In this document: positions 1 through 10,301 of the stretch, piece after piece
Position numbering within the stretch: position 1 is the stretch's first letter
How the letters are laid out: the number at the start of each line of letters is the position of its first letter
Source: Chytridium lagenaria
Taxonomy: Eukaryota > Chytridiomycota > Chytridiomycetes > Chytridiales > Chytridiaceae
Direction: 5' to 3'
DNA length: 64,000 nucleotides
Assembly (NCBI GenBank): GCA_025449115.1
Contig: JAHLKC010000149.1
Span: forward strand, 32,604-96,603
Translations under genes and position numbers: made by a program
The notes under the pieces: model-generated
The model's database searches: none
What the model was told of the DNA's origin: nothing
What the model saw: only the letters and a program-made list of their open reading frames with translations

Positions 1-560
1 GCAAATATGCTATGGGTTAATCCAGAACCTCTTGCGCATGGTGCGAATATGAGCAATGCGCTTGCAGCGTCACTAACAGCAACTTTAACGTTGCCATGAC
101 TCGAGGAGCTCTTGGAATTCCACCAGGTAGCCAAGGTTTTTATACGATAAATCCGAGCCTCTTCATATCGACTGCCTCGAAAGGAGGTGGCGCGCTCTTG
201 GGGAGGACCATCCGGATGCCCTTACCTCTCTCAACAACCAGGCTGTGCTATACAAAAATCTATAACTAGGCCTGAGCCTTTACGTTTCGATTGCTTGGAG
301 AAAGCAAGACGTGGTCTTGGGGGACCAAACATGTACACTGATCGTTTATCGCAATAACCTGGCGGGTCTTCACAAGGACTAATGGCGCTTATATGAGGAG
401 ACTGGTTATTGTACGTCGACTACCTCGAGAGTACGATCAGACGCGTCATGGTGAAGTACGATTTGAGTACACTTTCTTCTCTCAACAACCTGGAGGATTG
501 ACCATCCGCATATCCTAGTCTCTCAACAGTATAGCTCTGTTGTACAGTAACAAAGGCTTT
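1..560. repeat. degenerate tandem repeat, no gene seen
   Basis: A loosely repeated unit of roughly 120-130 bases is visible. Related landmarks begin near 165, 283 and 414 (forms of 'cgactgcctcgaa') and are followed by 'tctctcaacaac'-type stretches near 226 and 480. No convincing reading frame is present. It could be the edge of a satellite or an old transposon remnant. Copies differ too much for a precise consensus by eye. Confidence 0.35.
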
Positions 561-1222
561 ACAAAGCTGCGCCTTTGCATATTGCGTGCCTTTATAAAGA
601 GAGAAAAAAATGCCTTCTGAGCCCATCCTTTATCCACTCACTCTGATTTCGCGTTTTTTCTTCATCTTCGACCTTTTGCTTAGTTTCAATTTTGATGCAA
701 TTAACTCTAAACGCGCCTGCTGTCATCTTTGTTGAAATCTTTCAAGCTGTTGTCTATTGTCTTTATCAGTCCATGACCACGACTCGTTCAAAGTAGTGTA
801 TCAATTGCAATCACCGTCTCAACCGTCGGCAGTGATCATCCATCCACCCATCGACCTTCCATCCGCTGATCTCCCTCCGCGTTGCAGCGCTTTGAGCGGA
901 CTTGAGCGGCACTTGAATTCTCCAGAGGTGACCGACCCTTGAACCCCTGAGTGAGTCACTTTTGAAAACAAAAATAAAAAACAAAAACACAGAGTGACAA
1001 TCTCCAACAAAAACTTCTGTGCCTTCCAGTCACCCACTCACCCGCAACATTCCAATTGGATTCCAACCCAAATCCAGCACAATCAGAAACCGTCGCTTCA
1101 GAACCACTTCCAACCTCCAAACACCCACCTTCAAACGCACATCTCAACATTACACCCCCACCTTTCAACATCCACATACACACACACACACCGTTAACCT
1201 CACCCTCGTTAGTTACAAGGAG
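561..1222. other. intergenic / 5' region of the VOC gene
   Basis: No conserved coding sequence is seen. The last 200 bases are C/A-rich and T-poor, with a CACACACA tract near 1180, which looks like the leader of the gene starting at 1223. A reading frame is open from about 1019 into that gene, but the upstream part is low-complexity and does not resemble protein. Confidence 0.4.
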
Positions 1223-2425
1223 ATGGGGCGGATCAACTTCAACGCTACAGATGTCTTGTGTCGCGACGACAGTGATATCAACGTCCGCAAAGCTAGTACC
1301 TGCAGCACAGACTCTACCGAGACACTCACAGATAACTCCACATTCATTGAGTCTAAAGCGATCACAGAAGACGACGACGACGACGACCCCACATCACTCA
1401 CCATTCAAACCCACTCCCTCAACCATATCTCTCGAGAAACTCTCAACGTGGATCGCATGTCAGCCTTTTACAAGGTAACATCCATTACTTTTTTTATTAT
1501 CGCTGATCACCCGTTTCTTTCGCGACGATCAAAAAATACAACGAAAAAAACAAAACAGGACGTTCTTGGTTTTGTTGAAATCATTCGTCCACCCATCACT
1601 GAATGTAACGGAGTTTGGCTCATCATTCCAAACACCTACCATCCTCCTTGTGAAACACACACCGCGTTGCATCCTGCTCTTGGATCCGTTTCAATGCATA
1701 TCATTCATAAGGATGAAAGGTTTCATCCCGTAGAGTCGCCGTTGGAGAAATTGGGACAGGACAGTGATTTTCCCGAAAGGCCCGCTGCGATAAGGAGGAG
1801 TCATCATCTCGCTCTGAGAATTGAGGATATTGGAAAGGCCGAGAAGGTGTTGAGAAGGAGAGGGATTGCGTATCATAAGGATTACTTACCCGGGGGACAG
1901 GTGGCTCAGTTGTTTTTTTATGGTGAGTAGGCTTGAGCGAACCGAGCAGGGGGATAGGTGGGGCAGTTTATGACCCATCTTGCGTAGCTCATTCGCTAGA
2001 AATCTAGCTGAAAAGACAAAAGAATTTCGCTGCTGTATATCATTCTCGCGAAGCGAGTCCTCTGTTTATAGTTTGCTATTCTACTGCCCTCAAATGATGC
2101 AAGTGTTTTTGTGATGGGGTACTCTTAAACGTTTTGCGTTTATCGTTTAAGGCATTTACTCACTTCATCCTCTCACAATCCACGTAAACCAGACCCTGAC
2201 GGAAACGGCATTGAAGTAAGACATTATTCAACTTCTTTGCTGTTTACAACTTTTAACCGTTCACAACAGCTTGGAAACTTTGATATCCTCCCAACCGCAA
2301 ATTCCGGTAAACGACAGATGAAATTGTTTCGCCCTCCATTCGATATTGTTCCGTCGCCCAGCCTCTCCGTTGACATTATTTTGCAACACGCCCTCATTCT
2401 TCATTTGCGGCAAGATTTTGTATAA
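1223..2425 (+). CDS. VOC (glyoxalase/dioxygenase fold) domain protein, lactoylglutathione lyase-like
   Basis: Four exons fit: 1223-1474, 1559-1922, 2193-2215 and 2270-2425, joined by GT..AG introns in matching phase and giving about 264 residues. An acidic, probably disordered N-terminus ends in a run of Asp. One VOC module follows: LNHISRETLNV, then SAFYKDVLGFVEIIRP across the first splice, HHLALRIEDI, and YDPDGNGIE across the second. The last is the hallmark metal-ligand region of the family. Closest in style are the plant and fungal single-module glyoxalase I-like proteins, whose substrates are mostly undefined, so true lactoylglutathione lyase activity is uncertain. The ATG at 1223 is preferred because the open frame further upstream is low-complexity. 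The C-terminal 40 residues after the fold are not conserved in appearance. Confidence 0.8.
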
Positions 2426-2808
2426 AGCAATATTATTCCCCCCTTTATCATTATATATTGAATTTGTTTTGGCCTGCGCGCTGGTTTGTTTGAACATTAA
2501 AGTATCCTCATTTTTTCCAACCGTGCTTTAGTATCATTTTTTACTTGCTTTTTAGCTGCAATCTTTTTCTAAGCGCATTCAGCATCATTTTCCGACTGCG
2601 TAATTTTAAGCGCGTAAGAGAATGGACTTTTTTACAGGACAAAAAAAAAACCTGAGTTCATTAATTTCCATTGTTTTTTCAAGTGATTCATTCGACAAGC
2701 CTCTTATATAGGAGACAACTCCGCCACGAAATCGCTCTCCAACTTGATCATCCCGCAAGTCCTACAGCGATCCTCGAGGATCGCTGCCCGAAAAAGTCTC
2801 CTAAAACC
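2426..2808. other. intergenic region, promoter of the small-family gene
   Basis: AT-rich, with no recognisable coding sequence. A TATA-like stretch ('cttatataggag', about 2702-2713) lies some 100 bases upstream of the start at 2809. A short palindrome 'gatcctcgaggatc' sits near 2770. Confidence 0.35.
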
Positions 2809-3383
2809 ATGTTCACCTCCCGTCTCCCCAAAACACTCATCACCATAACAGGTATAGGCATCACCACCTCCCTCCTCGTCACCGCCCAAACCCCTCAAAT
2901 CCCCATCCCAAACCCCTCCCTCCTCTCCTCCTCTCCCACCTCCAAAATCTACGCCGACGCCTTCAAACTCTCCACCCCTCCTCCCCACCACCACCAATCG
3001 ACGCTTACGCCTCAGCTTTTGAGCGATGCCATCTATTCCGCTTGGAACGGCATCTACTGTCCCTCGTCAACATGGGTCGACCGTCGCCACCCCTCCCTCA
3101 ACCTGGTGCTGTCTTTAAATTGGGCCAACCTGTCAGCGCTATATGGACGGTGACTGGAAAGAGTGATGGAGAGATTCTCATGACGTATGATGAGGAATTT
3201 GGAAAGGGTTCAACGTGGTTGCGTGTTGGAGATGAAAATGGACATGCAGTCTTATTTTTTGGGTCATCGCTGGATTTGAAAGCGAGAGATGTGAATGAAT
3301 TACCGATTGCTTGTGCTTTACATCGATTGTATTCTCGGTTCCTGCTTTTGAACACTGCATTGCAACTATGGTTTGACTCGTAA
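2809..3383 (+). CDS. unrecognised small protein with N-terminal hydrophobic segment, copy A of a two-copy family
   Basis: I do not recognise the family. The protein starts MFTSRLPK, then has a hydrophobic stretch (about residues 9-25) that could be a signal anchor or targeting segment, a Pro/Ser-rich spacer, and a compact C-terminal part. That part contains a conserved FKLGQPVSA / WTVTGK block, a TYDEE / STWLRV block and a HRLYSRFLLL end. A second copy lies at 22602-23244 and matches along its length, so the protein is real. The frame breaks once, near 2975-2990: comparison with the other copy shows two extra bases in a C-rich stretch. I take this as sequence error. The Ngaro-type element is inserted just past the stop codon. 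Confidence 0.6.
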
Positions 3384-3404
3384 CCCAACTAGTTTAAAAT
3401 ATTC

Positions 3405-3446
3405 TATGCCTATACACTACGGTTCAGTAGTGGAGAAAACACCTCA
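3405..3446 (-). repeat. split direct repeat B2 (outer)
   Basis: 42 bases starting 'tatgcctatacactacggtt' are identical to 3740-3781 and form the terminal B repeat of the Ngaro-type element. The junction trinucleotide TAT is shared by A and B ends, as expected for a recombinase core. Confidence 0.85.
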
Positions 3447-3596
3447 ACCACGCCCTGAGTCACCCGACTCAGGGCACGGCGAGGATGTAATCTTGCCACC
3501 CGCGCCAGGAGGAGTCGAACCTCCTGGGAACCAATCGACATGGAGCTAAAAGGAGAAACATGGGATTGGTTAGCGGGTGGGCGGAGGTGGGAGGGC
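3447..3596 (-). other. structured region between A2 and B2: hairpin plus three-stem fold
   Basis: A perfect 9-bp hairpin lies at 3453-3461 / 3466-3474 with loop ACCC. It is followed by a nested three-stem arrangement: closing stem 3496-3503 with 3573-3580 (CCACCCGC/GCGGGTGG), hairpin AGGAGG/CCTCCT at 3507-3525, and stem AACCAATC/GATTGGTT at 3529-3536 with about 3564-3571. The minus strand contains GGTTCGACTCC, a perfect tRNA B-box consensus, but there is no matching A box or anticodon arm. The segment is absent between the A and B copies elsewhere in the element. Role unknown. Confidence 0.55.
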
Positions 3597-3742
3597 GACA
3601 AACGCTGCTGTGCGCTTTGTCGAAAGAGGAAGAAAATGTGATGCTGTCTCATAAACTGCACGTCTACAATAAAAACCTCTCCAAAAAATTCTCGGAGAAT
3701 TTTGTGTGCTGCGGTTTTTATTTCTGTGTCACGGCAGTTTAT
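3596..3742 (-). repeat. split direct repeat A2
   Basis: About 147 bases, nearly identical to 10085-10232; the only visible difference is one A in an A-run near 3630 / 10120. It abuts B1 directly, as expected for a Ngaro-type right end. Confidence 0.85.
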
Positions 3743-3781
3743 GCCTATACACTACGGTTCAGTAGTGGAGAAAACACCTCA
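3740..3781 (-). repeat. split direct repeat B1 (inner)
   Basis: Identical to 3405-3446. Just inside it a stem can form between GCCGTGCC (about 3782-3789) and GGCACGGC (about 3835-3842). The sequence beside B2 also ends in GGCACGGC, so the B repeat may extend as a conserved structure beyond the identical 42 bases. Confidence 0.8.
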
Positions 3782-3984
3782 GCCGTGCCCCGGAGTCGAC
3801 GACGCCTCCAAAACTGAGAACCCAAGGCGACGGAGGCACGGCCAACATTGAGGTTAGGGAAATAACCCGAAAAGAGGAAGCGAGAAATACGAGGAAAATA
3901 AGAAAAGGCCATACGCCTACAACAAGTGTGAAGACCACATGGCGATACCACGCGCTGTACAGAAAGCGAATTCAGCGTAATCTC

Positions 3985-5163
3985 TCAGCCAAGAAGATAA
4001 GACTGATAACGACGACGTGTTAGGTGGGAGATGTGCGATAGCAGACGAAAGGAGTGAATACCGGGCCGCGGTATCGGCTGAGGCCAACCTCCCTTCTGCA
4101 TCGTAGCCGTAATGGCCTCTGACGAGAGGCGTGTGGTGATGGCCGCGGCGACGCGAGTCCCCGCGAGAGAGCTGAATGGGACTCCTGCGGAGGAGAAAAT
4201 TGGGCGTAGCCGTGAATTAGCCGAAGAGACCGAAAGGTTGCGTTTGGTACAAAACGATTTGTTGGAGATTGACGGGAAGAAATAAGGTGAACCCGATAGG
4301 GGGTGTCCCAGGAAAGCGGCCTCGCGAGCGTAAAGGAGGAGTGCCAGAACAGGGCAAGCCGCAGGCGAGGGGCATAAGATCGGCACCCTGTGAACCAAAC
4401 CTGTAGTGGAGCGTGTCTTATGTTCGCTGAAAATGAGCATGACGCCCGCATGGGAAGGAAGAGACCAAACCCCAGCTGGCGGAAGACGGACAAGATCACC
4501 TGCACGGCGGCCGGATGCTGCGGCGGTAAGTAAAAGAGCCCGCAGTTGGAGGAGGACCAAGCGGCGGAAAGGTGATTCTGCATCACGTTGACGGGCAAAG
4601 GAGTTGGCATCCTGTAAAAGGAGGTCTGCAACGACCTGAGTGGTGTTGGAGAAAACTGGGGTTGCTTGGACAGGCATGACAAAGGCCTGGGCGGCCTCCC
4701 AGGAGACAATATCCAAAAAATCGTCCACCACTGGGGAGTCCGTGGGGTTCCGCAATGATGCGCTATCTGAGGACCAAGGGTCCACGAAGCCGGAGGCGTG
4801 GAAGGCCGTCTTGAGGCGACTGCGGGCTGTTCGAAGAGCCTCTGGAGCCGCCCTAACTGGGCATATCGTGGGGTCGTATGGGACGCGAGCGTGAGGACAC
4901 GTCTCGGGTGAGGGACAAGTAGAAGGTGTGCACGAGGAGATCGAGCGGGAGCGAGAGGATGCTGATCCGGCGTGCGGACAGCCGCGCTGGTGATACTGAG
5001 TGGAGGCCTCGTGGTCCTTGTCGATCAGATAACGGATGACGTGAGTGGGAGTAGCTGAGTACCAGGGAATAGGGTGGCGACAACGCGAAAGAAACGTGTT
5101 AAACCGGCGAAGTTCGGCTTCTCTGTCCCGAAATTTAGGTAAAGATGAACGGAACGCAGACAA
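3985..5163 (-). CDS. tyrosine recombinase of the Ngaro-type element
   Basis: 392 codons in one frame, with at least one likely frameshift near the 3' end. The N-terminal part has the DIRS-order layout: FNTFLSRC, an Asp/His-containing core-binding region, a Cys-containing patch (STCPSPETCPHA...TICPVR), then RLKTAFHASG. The catalytic domain shows box I Arg in ASGRRAGDL, SEHKTR, and a box II region FSSLAGTRVAAAI followed by MQKGGW. The family Tyr should lie shortly after GGW; in the open frame it is lost, while the +1 frame reads SRYRGPVF there, so a one-base error is likely. The usual box II His is not obvious (Ala at that position). It catalyses integration of circular cDNA. Confidence 0.75.
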   Translation of the reverse strand: MSAFRSSLPKFRDREAELRRFNTFLSRCRHPIPWYSATPTHVIRYLIDKDHEASTQYHQRGCPHAGSASSRSRSISSCTPSTCPSPETCPHARVPYDPTICPVRAAPEALRTARSRLKTAFHASGFVDPWSSDSASLRNPTDSPVVDDFLDIVSWEAAQAFVMPVQATPVFSNTTQVVADLLLQDANSFARQRDAESPFRRLVLLQLRALLLTAAASGRRAGDLVRLPPAGVWSLPSHAGVMLIFSEHKTRSTTGLVHRVPILCPSPAACPVLALLLYAREAAFLGHPLSGSPYFFPSISNKSFCTKRNLSVSSANSRLRPIFSSAGVPFSSLAGTRVAAAITTRLSSEAITATMQKGGWPQPIPRPGIHSFRLLSHISHLTRRRYQSYLLG

Positions 5164-5323
5164 AGCAGTAAGTCGAGATGTGATATAAACTTCATTGACA
5201 GGCTTGAAAAAGGAACAATGGTCAGAAAGGTGGTAGAGACAAGTGAGCTACACTAAGGGAAAAAAGGGGGAATAAGCGAAAGGTACTAGGTGGAGGGAGA
5301 AGAGAAATCGCACAGAAAGGCCT

Positions 5324-7448
5324 TCAAAGTACAAGAGAGGGCAATTGGCTGGATAGATTTTGAAGCGGTGTTATAGCCAGAAATAACGTCTGAGTCCCAC
5401 GGTGGCCCAACAACACGGAATCCATGATATAAGGGATGAGCGGAGGAAACCATGAGTCCCAGCGGAGGGGAAGAACAATAACCGCAACCACGCGTAGAGA
5501 GCGTAAGTGGTTAAGAACCGACGGAATCATCGGAAAAGGAGGATAGAGGTATAAAACGGGATCCGGGAAAAAGACGGGTGGAGACCAAGAGAGGAAATTG
5601 GTCGTAATGGCCTCGGGGTCAAAGTATCGAGAGATGAAGTCGCGGCAACGTCGGTTGTGGCGCGAGGCCATGCCATCAATATCAAACGGGCCCCAGAGAA
5701 GATCCAAGCGAGAGAAAGTAGCATCGGAAATGCGGTAGTCGCCTGAGGAGTCTTCGCGGGAAATAGCGTCCGCCTCTATGTTGAGCTTGCCGGGTATATG
5801 GTGGAATCGAAGAACGACGTTATGGAAACGGGCAAGGCGCCAAATGCTCTGAAGAATAGAATTCAAGAGAGGAGAACGAGAGGAACCTTTAGAGAGCGCG
5901 AGAAAAAGGCCCATATTGTCCACACCCGAGTCAACCCAACATGGAGGTGGTTTGGCCGCGAGTGCCTCCTGCAAGGAGAGGTTCTGAACTGACACGTCAA
6001 TCCAGCGGCGTTCCAAGGAGGGGAGGAGGCGGGATAGAGAATTGGCGCATGCCAAAGCTTCGCGAATATTTATGGAGACGCCGGCGGAAGGAAGGAAATC
6101 AGGGCCGAAGTCGTCGCCGACCCTAGTATCCGGGATACCAAGGGCTGAATGAAGAATGCCACCCCAACGGAAATCACTGGCATCAGTGTGGATACACGCG
6201 TGAGATGGTTGGAGCCAGAAAGAAGAGTATTCACGAGGATCCGGAAGACCCACTCGTAGCCACTCGTGAAACTCCATCTCCAATTCGGAGGAAGAGGGAA
6301 TGAAATGGTGGTGAGAGCGTCTGGCGAGGGCGATGGCCAAGTACATGGGGCGGGTGAAGGATAAGCCCCCAGGAAGGATTAACGAAAAATGTGCGCATTT
6401 ACCCGCAATGCGTTCTAGCAAGGACAGTGGAATTCGGTTGGATGACAGAGCCGAGTTGATCAGGACCAGAAAAGACGATCGTTTAGTATCTGGAATGATG
6501 AAGCGGCGAGAGACAAAATCGATGATGAAGCCCAGGTATAGGGGGTTCCCGACAGGAATTGGGCGGGATTTGGACAAAGAGAGTATGAAACCTGATAGAA
6601 CGAGAAGAAGGCAGAAAATGGCGACGCTCTCCTGGGTACGGGTTGAGTGAGAAAAACGAATGCGACGGGATCTGGGACCAATGATGAAGTCGTCGATGTA
6701 AACCTGAGAAGGGATGGACCAGGAGCGGGCGTAGATCACAATTGCGTTGACTAGAGTCTGGCAAACAAAAGGAGATGGAGACCATCCAAATACCAGAACC
6801 GTGGCCAGAAGGAAATATTCAATACCATCCGCTAGCACCGCACGGGTGCCAAGTATTTGCGGGAGGACGGGTGAAGCGGGATATTCATGAAGGCCGATTT
6901 CAAGTCAATAACTGACGCGCACGTGGATTCCCAGGAAGTAAGGGAAGTGATCCCCTCCAGAGAGAAATGTGGTGGAGCCATCCACAAATTGAGGAAGGTA
7001 CAGTCGTCAAACTTTCTTGGTTTGGAAGGTTCCAAGCCTGTAGGGGAAACAATATAGGGGGTGTAGGTCGAAGAACGCGTGGGGCCGAGAACGATGCGTG
7101 TGCCATTTGCGATCTCGTCCATCGTGGCTTTAGTAATGAAGGAAAGCTCCGGCGGTTTAAACTTGGGGTTGCAAAAAACTTTCCGTGGTGGGAACTGGGA
7201 GTCGTAGAGCTTGTTACGGTGAAGACCCTTAAAGGGGCGGAAGAAAGATTCGATCCGGACCCCATGTTCGACCCATGAAAGAATGGAGGAAGCTATGTCG
7301 GGGGGAGAAGCGGCTGTGATGCGGCGCCAAAAGTCCAACGGGAAGAGTTTACACATCCAGCGATGAAAGAATCGGACGAAGGAAAGGAGATGTCGGAGAG
7401 TGAAGGGATATGTGTGCCGCTGAGGGCATCATCCAACATGGCCTCCAT
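5324..7448 (-). CDS. pol: reverse transcriptase and RNase H of the Ngaro-type element
   Basis: A likely ATG lies at 7448 (MEAMLDDALSG), with a frame break near 7350 that joins to the long frame containing LSWVEHGVRIESF and then the RT fingers (PRKFDDCTFLN, VIDLKSAFMNIPLHP). A second one-base break near 6833-6840 joins to the frame with YIDDFI, the YxDD-type polymerase site, then LYLGFIID and LERIAGKCAHF (connection). RNase H follows with HTDASDFRWGG and HHIPGKLNIEADAISR. The order RT-RH with no aspartic protease or integrase is what the DIRS order has. A C-terminal tail of about 100 residues follows RNase H. Copies reverse transcripts from element RNA. Confidence 0.8.
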
Positions 7449-7800
7449 GGCAGCGAAAGATGGAGATGGGCGGGGGGAGCCGTCAAAGGAACAATGCCGA
7501 AGGGGTAGGAGGCATGGGAAAGAAATTCTGAAGGATGTGAGGCGAGAATTTTTGCACTCAAAACCAAACTGTACTTCTGTATTATAACGAGCGCCGGGAA
7601 AACGACATGGTGGAAATCCTTTCGGCTAAATCAAAGGAAAACAAAGTAGACGACGAAGGAGCTGTATAAGCTGGGAGAAAGAAACCGCGTAATGGAAAGA
7701 ACAGAACGAACCAAAGAGACATAAACCAGAAGAAAGAGGGGACGAGAAAGAGGGCCTCAAAGGGCAAACGGAAATAAGCTGGAAAACGCAGAATCAACGC

Positions 7801-10024
7801 TCAACGGCGTGGAGGAGAATAATGTCTATCATCACGAGGGCGGGAAGACGAACCCTTCTCACGGGAACGGTCATCGGGTCTATCATTGCGGTCACCGCCC
7901 GAAAACGAGAGTGCTGGGACTGTGAGTCCGACGATCAGACCTGTCTAAAACGGTCAGACTGAGAAGGAAAGCGGCCTGAACGACCTCCGTAGCGGGAGGA
8001 GTAATTGGATGTCGACGAATAAGAGCCGCGTGATGAAGAAAACCTGTTGCCACCCGTGTTGAAAGGAGTGTGCCGAGGAAAAATCTTGGGCACGAGCGAA
8101 GACCGCAGTAGCGGCGGCCACATGGGAGCGGGCAGTCCTCATATACATGATCATCCGAAGAGGAGCAATGGCGGCAAAGGGAGCGTTTGTCCGAAGAAGA
8201 AGAGGATGGGGCCGAGAGACCCAGAGAGCGCAGATCCTTGGAACGTGAGAGAGCCAAGTCATCCGCAAGTTGGCGAGCTGAGACCACCGACGGATCAATC
8301 TGACCCACTTTAAGAACGGATGCGAAGTAATGTACCAGTTGGGTGGTCGTGCATGTGACAAAGTGGTAGAGATAGTCTGAGCGAGTTCGCGCAATTTGTA
8401 ATACGACGGGGGGTGATCAAATCGGCCCCTAGAAGACCGTGAGACGTGGTCATCGATTGCATGTGAGAATGGAGGGAGAGCAATTTGGACGACAAGGCTC
8501 TAGGAGATGAAGGAACTACCGGCTGGGACGCCAATGGGGTTCAAAAGAGCGGCGCCGTGCTCTGCCAAGAGGTCACGAAGAACGTGCGCAAACATGCCCG
8601 CTGGTGCCGTGGGCGGAAGACTCTGATAAGGCGAAGTGTTAGCCGCTAAGAAAGGAGCGGGACACCAAAATTTACTAAAGAGGCGGGAATTAAACCAGAG
8701 CCCTCCCCAAATAAGCAGAAAACGAGATGCCCAAGAAAAGAGACGTGTCGTGGAGAAGCCAAAATGTTGAAACCAGGCAAAGGCAGAGACGATAAAGCTT
8801 GAGATGACCCAAAAGAAAACGAGAGTTACAAAGGGGCCGTCTAGCGCATGGAGCGTAAAGCAATGACGCCAATACAAGGAGAAATAGGAGGGGGCCTTGG
8901 TAACCCTGCGCGGGACGAAGAAACTGAAAGACCGGAGAACTGGAATCCCTGAAAAGAGCGAGCTTGTAACATAGGAGACCTGAAGGTGGATGGAGAAGGC
9001 GAAGAAAACCAACGAGAGAGGCCAAAAGCAGAGGAAAAAGAAAATAAAGGCAAAAGAAAGGTCTGTGAATCCCTTCCCAAAGGGAAGGGAGAACCTTAAA
9101 ACATCCTCTGTTTGGGAAGGCCTCAAAAGAAATGGAAGAAAGAGAACTTGAATCAAAGAACACACCTGAAGGATTGCACATGACAAAGGCTCATCATAGA
9201 GGTGTTGACCAATATCAAGGAGAGGGTCAGCGGAGTGGGAAGAGACGGGAGGTGGGTTCGTGGAACCATAGGAGCTGACGGGGGAACCAATGAGCCCTGG
9301 AAGGCAGCCAGGATGGAACGAAGGAGGGACTCTGTGGACGCGGAGAAGTGGCTGGCGGTAGAGCGGATGAACTGGAAGGTGGGGGAATGACCGGGGAGCA
9401 CCAAGAGGAAGAGAAACCCCAGACAACGCAGCGGGTGAAGGCGCCAACACCGGAGGAGAAGAGCGATTTGAGGTGGAACCTGGGAAGACGAAGAACCTGA
9501 AGGAGCTGGAAGTGAAGAGATTGAGTAGAAGATGGGACGGAAAGAAGAGTCCGAGAAGGGGGGGCCGAAGAGGAAGGGACCGCAGAAAAGGAAGGTGCAG
9601 CCATGGGGCGATTCAACGACAACGGAAAGTTCGAGGCGGAGAGACGGGACGAAGGCGGGAGTTCCCCATCCTCTCCGGAAGAGGGGAGTCGCGAAAGGAG
9701 TGTGGAAGAAGAAGAAGATGATGAAGAAGACGATGAAGAAGGAACCATAAGGGACTCGAGAGGGAAGTCCCAAGAGCCTTCCGGAGATAGAGCTGGACGA
9801 GGAAGGGACTGGAGTGCTGAGAGGAGACGGGGAACCAAAGTAAGTTTGTTCCCGGAGGAGCTGTGGCCAAGAGCGCTGAGAGCTTGCTTCAAGGCGGTGT
9901 TAGACATGGCATCTAGAGAGACCAGGTCAACCGATACGTTCGAGGAAATGAAAGAGGGATTCAATGGGTCCTCCGAGGAAGGAGGAGTAGAAGAGCGAAG
10001 TGATGGAGTAGGAGGACGAGACAT
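7801..10024 (-). CDS. gag-like ORF1 with SAP-like and zinc-knuckle motifs
   Basis: ATG at 10024 (MSRPPTPSLRS). Residues about 30-70 (MSNTALKQALSALGHSSSG, then NKLTLVPRLLSAL) match the SAP helix-extended-helix pattern, followed by Ser- and Pro-rich sequence. Further on are LRDLLAEHGAALLNP and a Cys/His knuckle CRHCSSSDDHVYEDC (about 8130-8190). The C-terminus is Arg/Ser/Asp/Gly-rich and ends SPPRR at a stop at 7801-7803. Several frame changes are needed (near 9500, 8500, 8100 and 7930), as in the other frames of this element. The stretch 9165 to about 8655 is T-rich and bounded by CAG|GTGTGT and a pyrimidine-TTAG acceptor, so it may be an intron. Presumed nucleocapsid. Confidence 0.6.
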
Positions 10025-10084
10025 AGGGAAAGGAAAGAGAGAGGGAGGGTTGGGATGAGGTGTTCAGACGAGCCGTGGGAGAAT

Positions 10085-10232
10085 CGACAAACGCTGCTGT
10101 GCGCTTTGTCGAAAAGAGGAAGAAAATGTGATGCTGTCTCATAAACTGCACGTCTACAATAAAAACCTCTCCAAAAAATTCTCGGAGAATTTTGTGTGCT
10201 GCGGTTTTTATTTCTGTGTCACGGCAGTTTAT
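10085..10232 (-). repeat. split direct repeat A1 (left end of element)
   Basis: Terminal repeat of the Ngaro-type element on the gag side, matching 3596-3742. It contains the palindromic 'aattctcggagaatt' and 'gctgcggtttttatttctgt'. Confidence 0.85.
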
Positions 10233-10301
10233 TCCTAAAAACCAATAAAACCAAAAAAGGAGGTGATTTTATTTTTACAACAAACTCTTCTGCACATAAA
10301 G

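Larger units (their letters stand above)
3405..10232 (-). mobile_element. Ngaro-type tyrosine-recombinase retrotransposon
   Basis: Read on the minus strand the order is A1 (10232-10085), gag, pol with reverse transcriptase and RNase H, tyrosine recombinase, B1 (3781-3740), A2 (3742-3596), B2 (3446-3405). This A1...B1-A2-B2 arrangement of split direct repeats is the known signature of Ngaro-group YR retrotransposons within the DIRS order, which integrate by recombinase and make no target-site duplication; none is visible here. The insertion lies between copy A of the small gene family and the aspartyl aminopeptidase gene. A copies are almost identical (one A more or less in a homopolymer), so the element is probably young. 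All three reading frames carry single-base breaks. Confidence 0.85.

Noticed and set aside
3496..3580. tRNA gene on the minus strand, because of the perfect B-box GGTTCGACTCC and an 8-bp acceptor-like stem
   Set aside because: No A box, D arm or anticodon arm can be drawn. It is better described as a tRNA-like or other structured element.
3447..3596. Hammerhead ribozyme, as known from some retroelements
   Set aside because: The three-stem shape is suggestive, but the conserved CUGAUGA and GAAA core is missing on both strands.
5324..7448. Programmed ribosomal frameshifting between element frames
   Set aside because: Frame changes are many, fall at arbitrary places, and also occur in host housekeeping genes, so sequence error explains them better.
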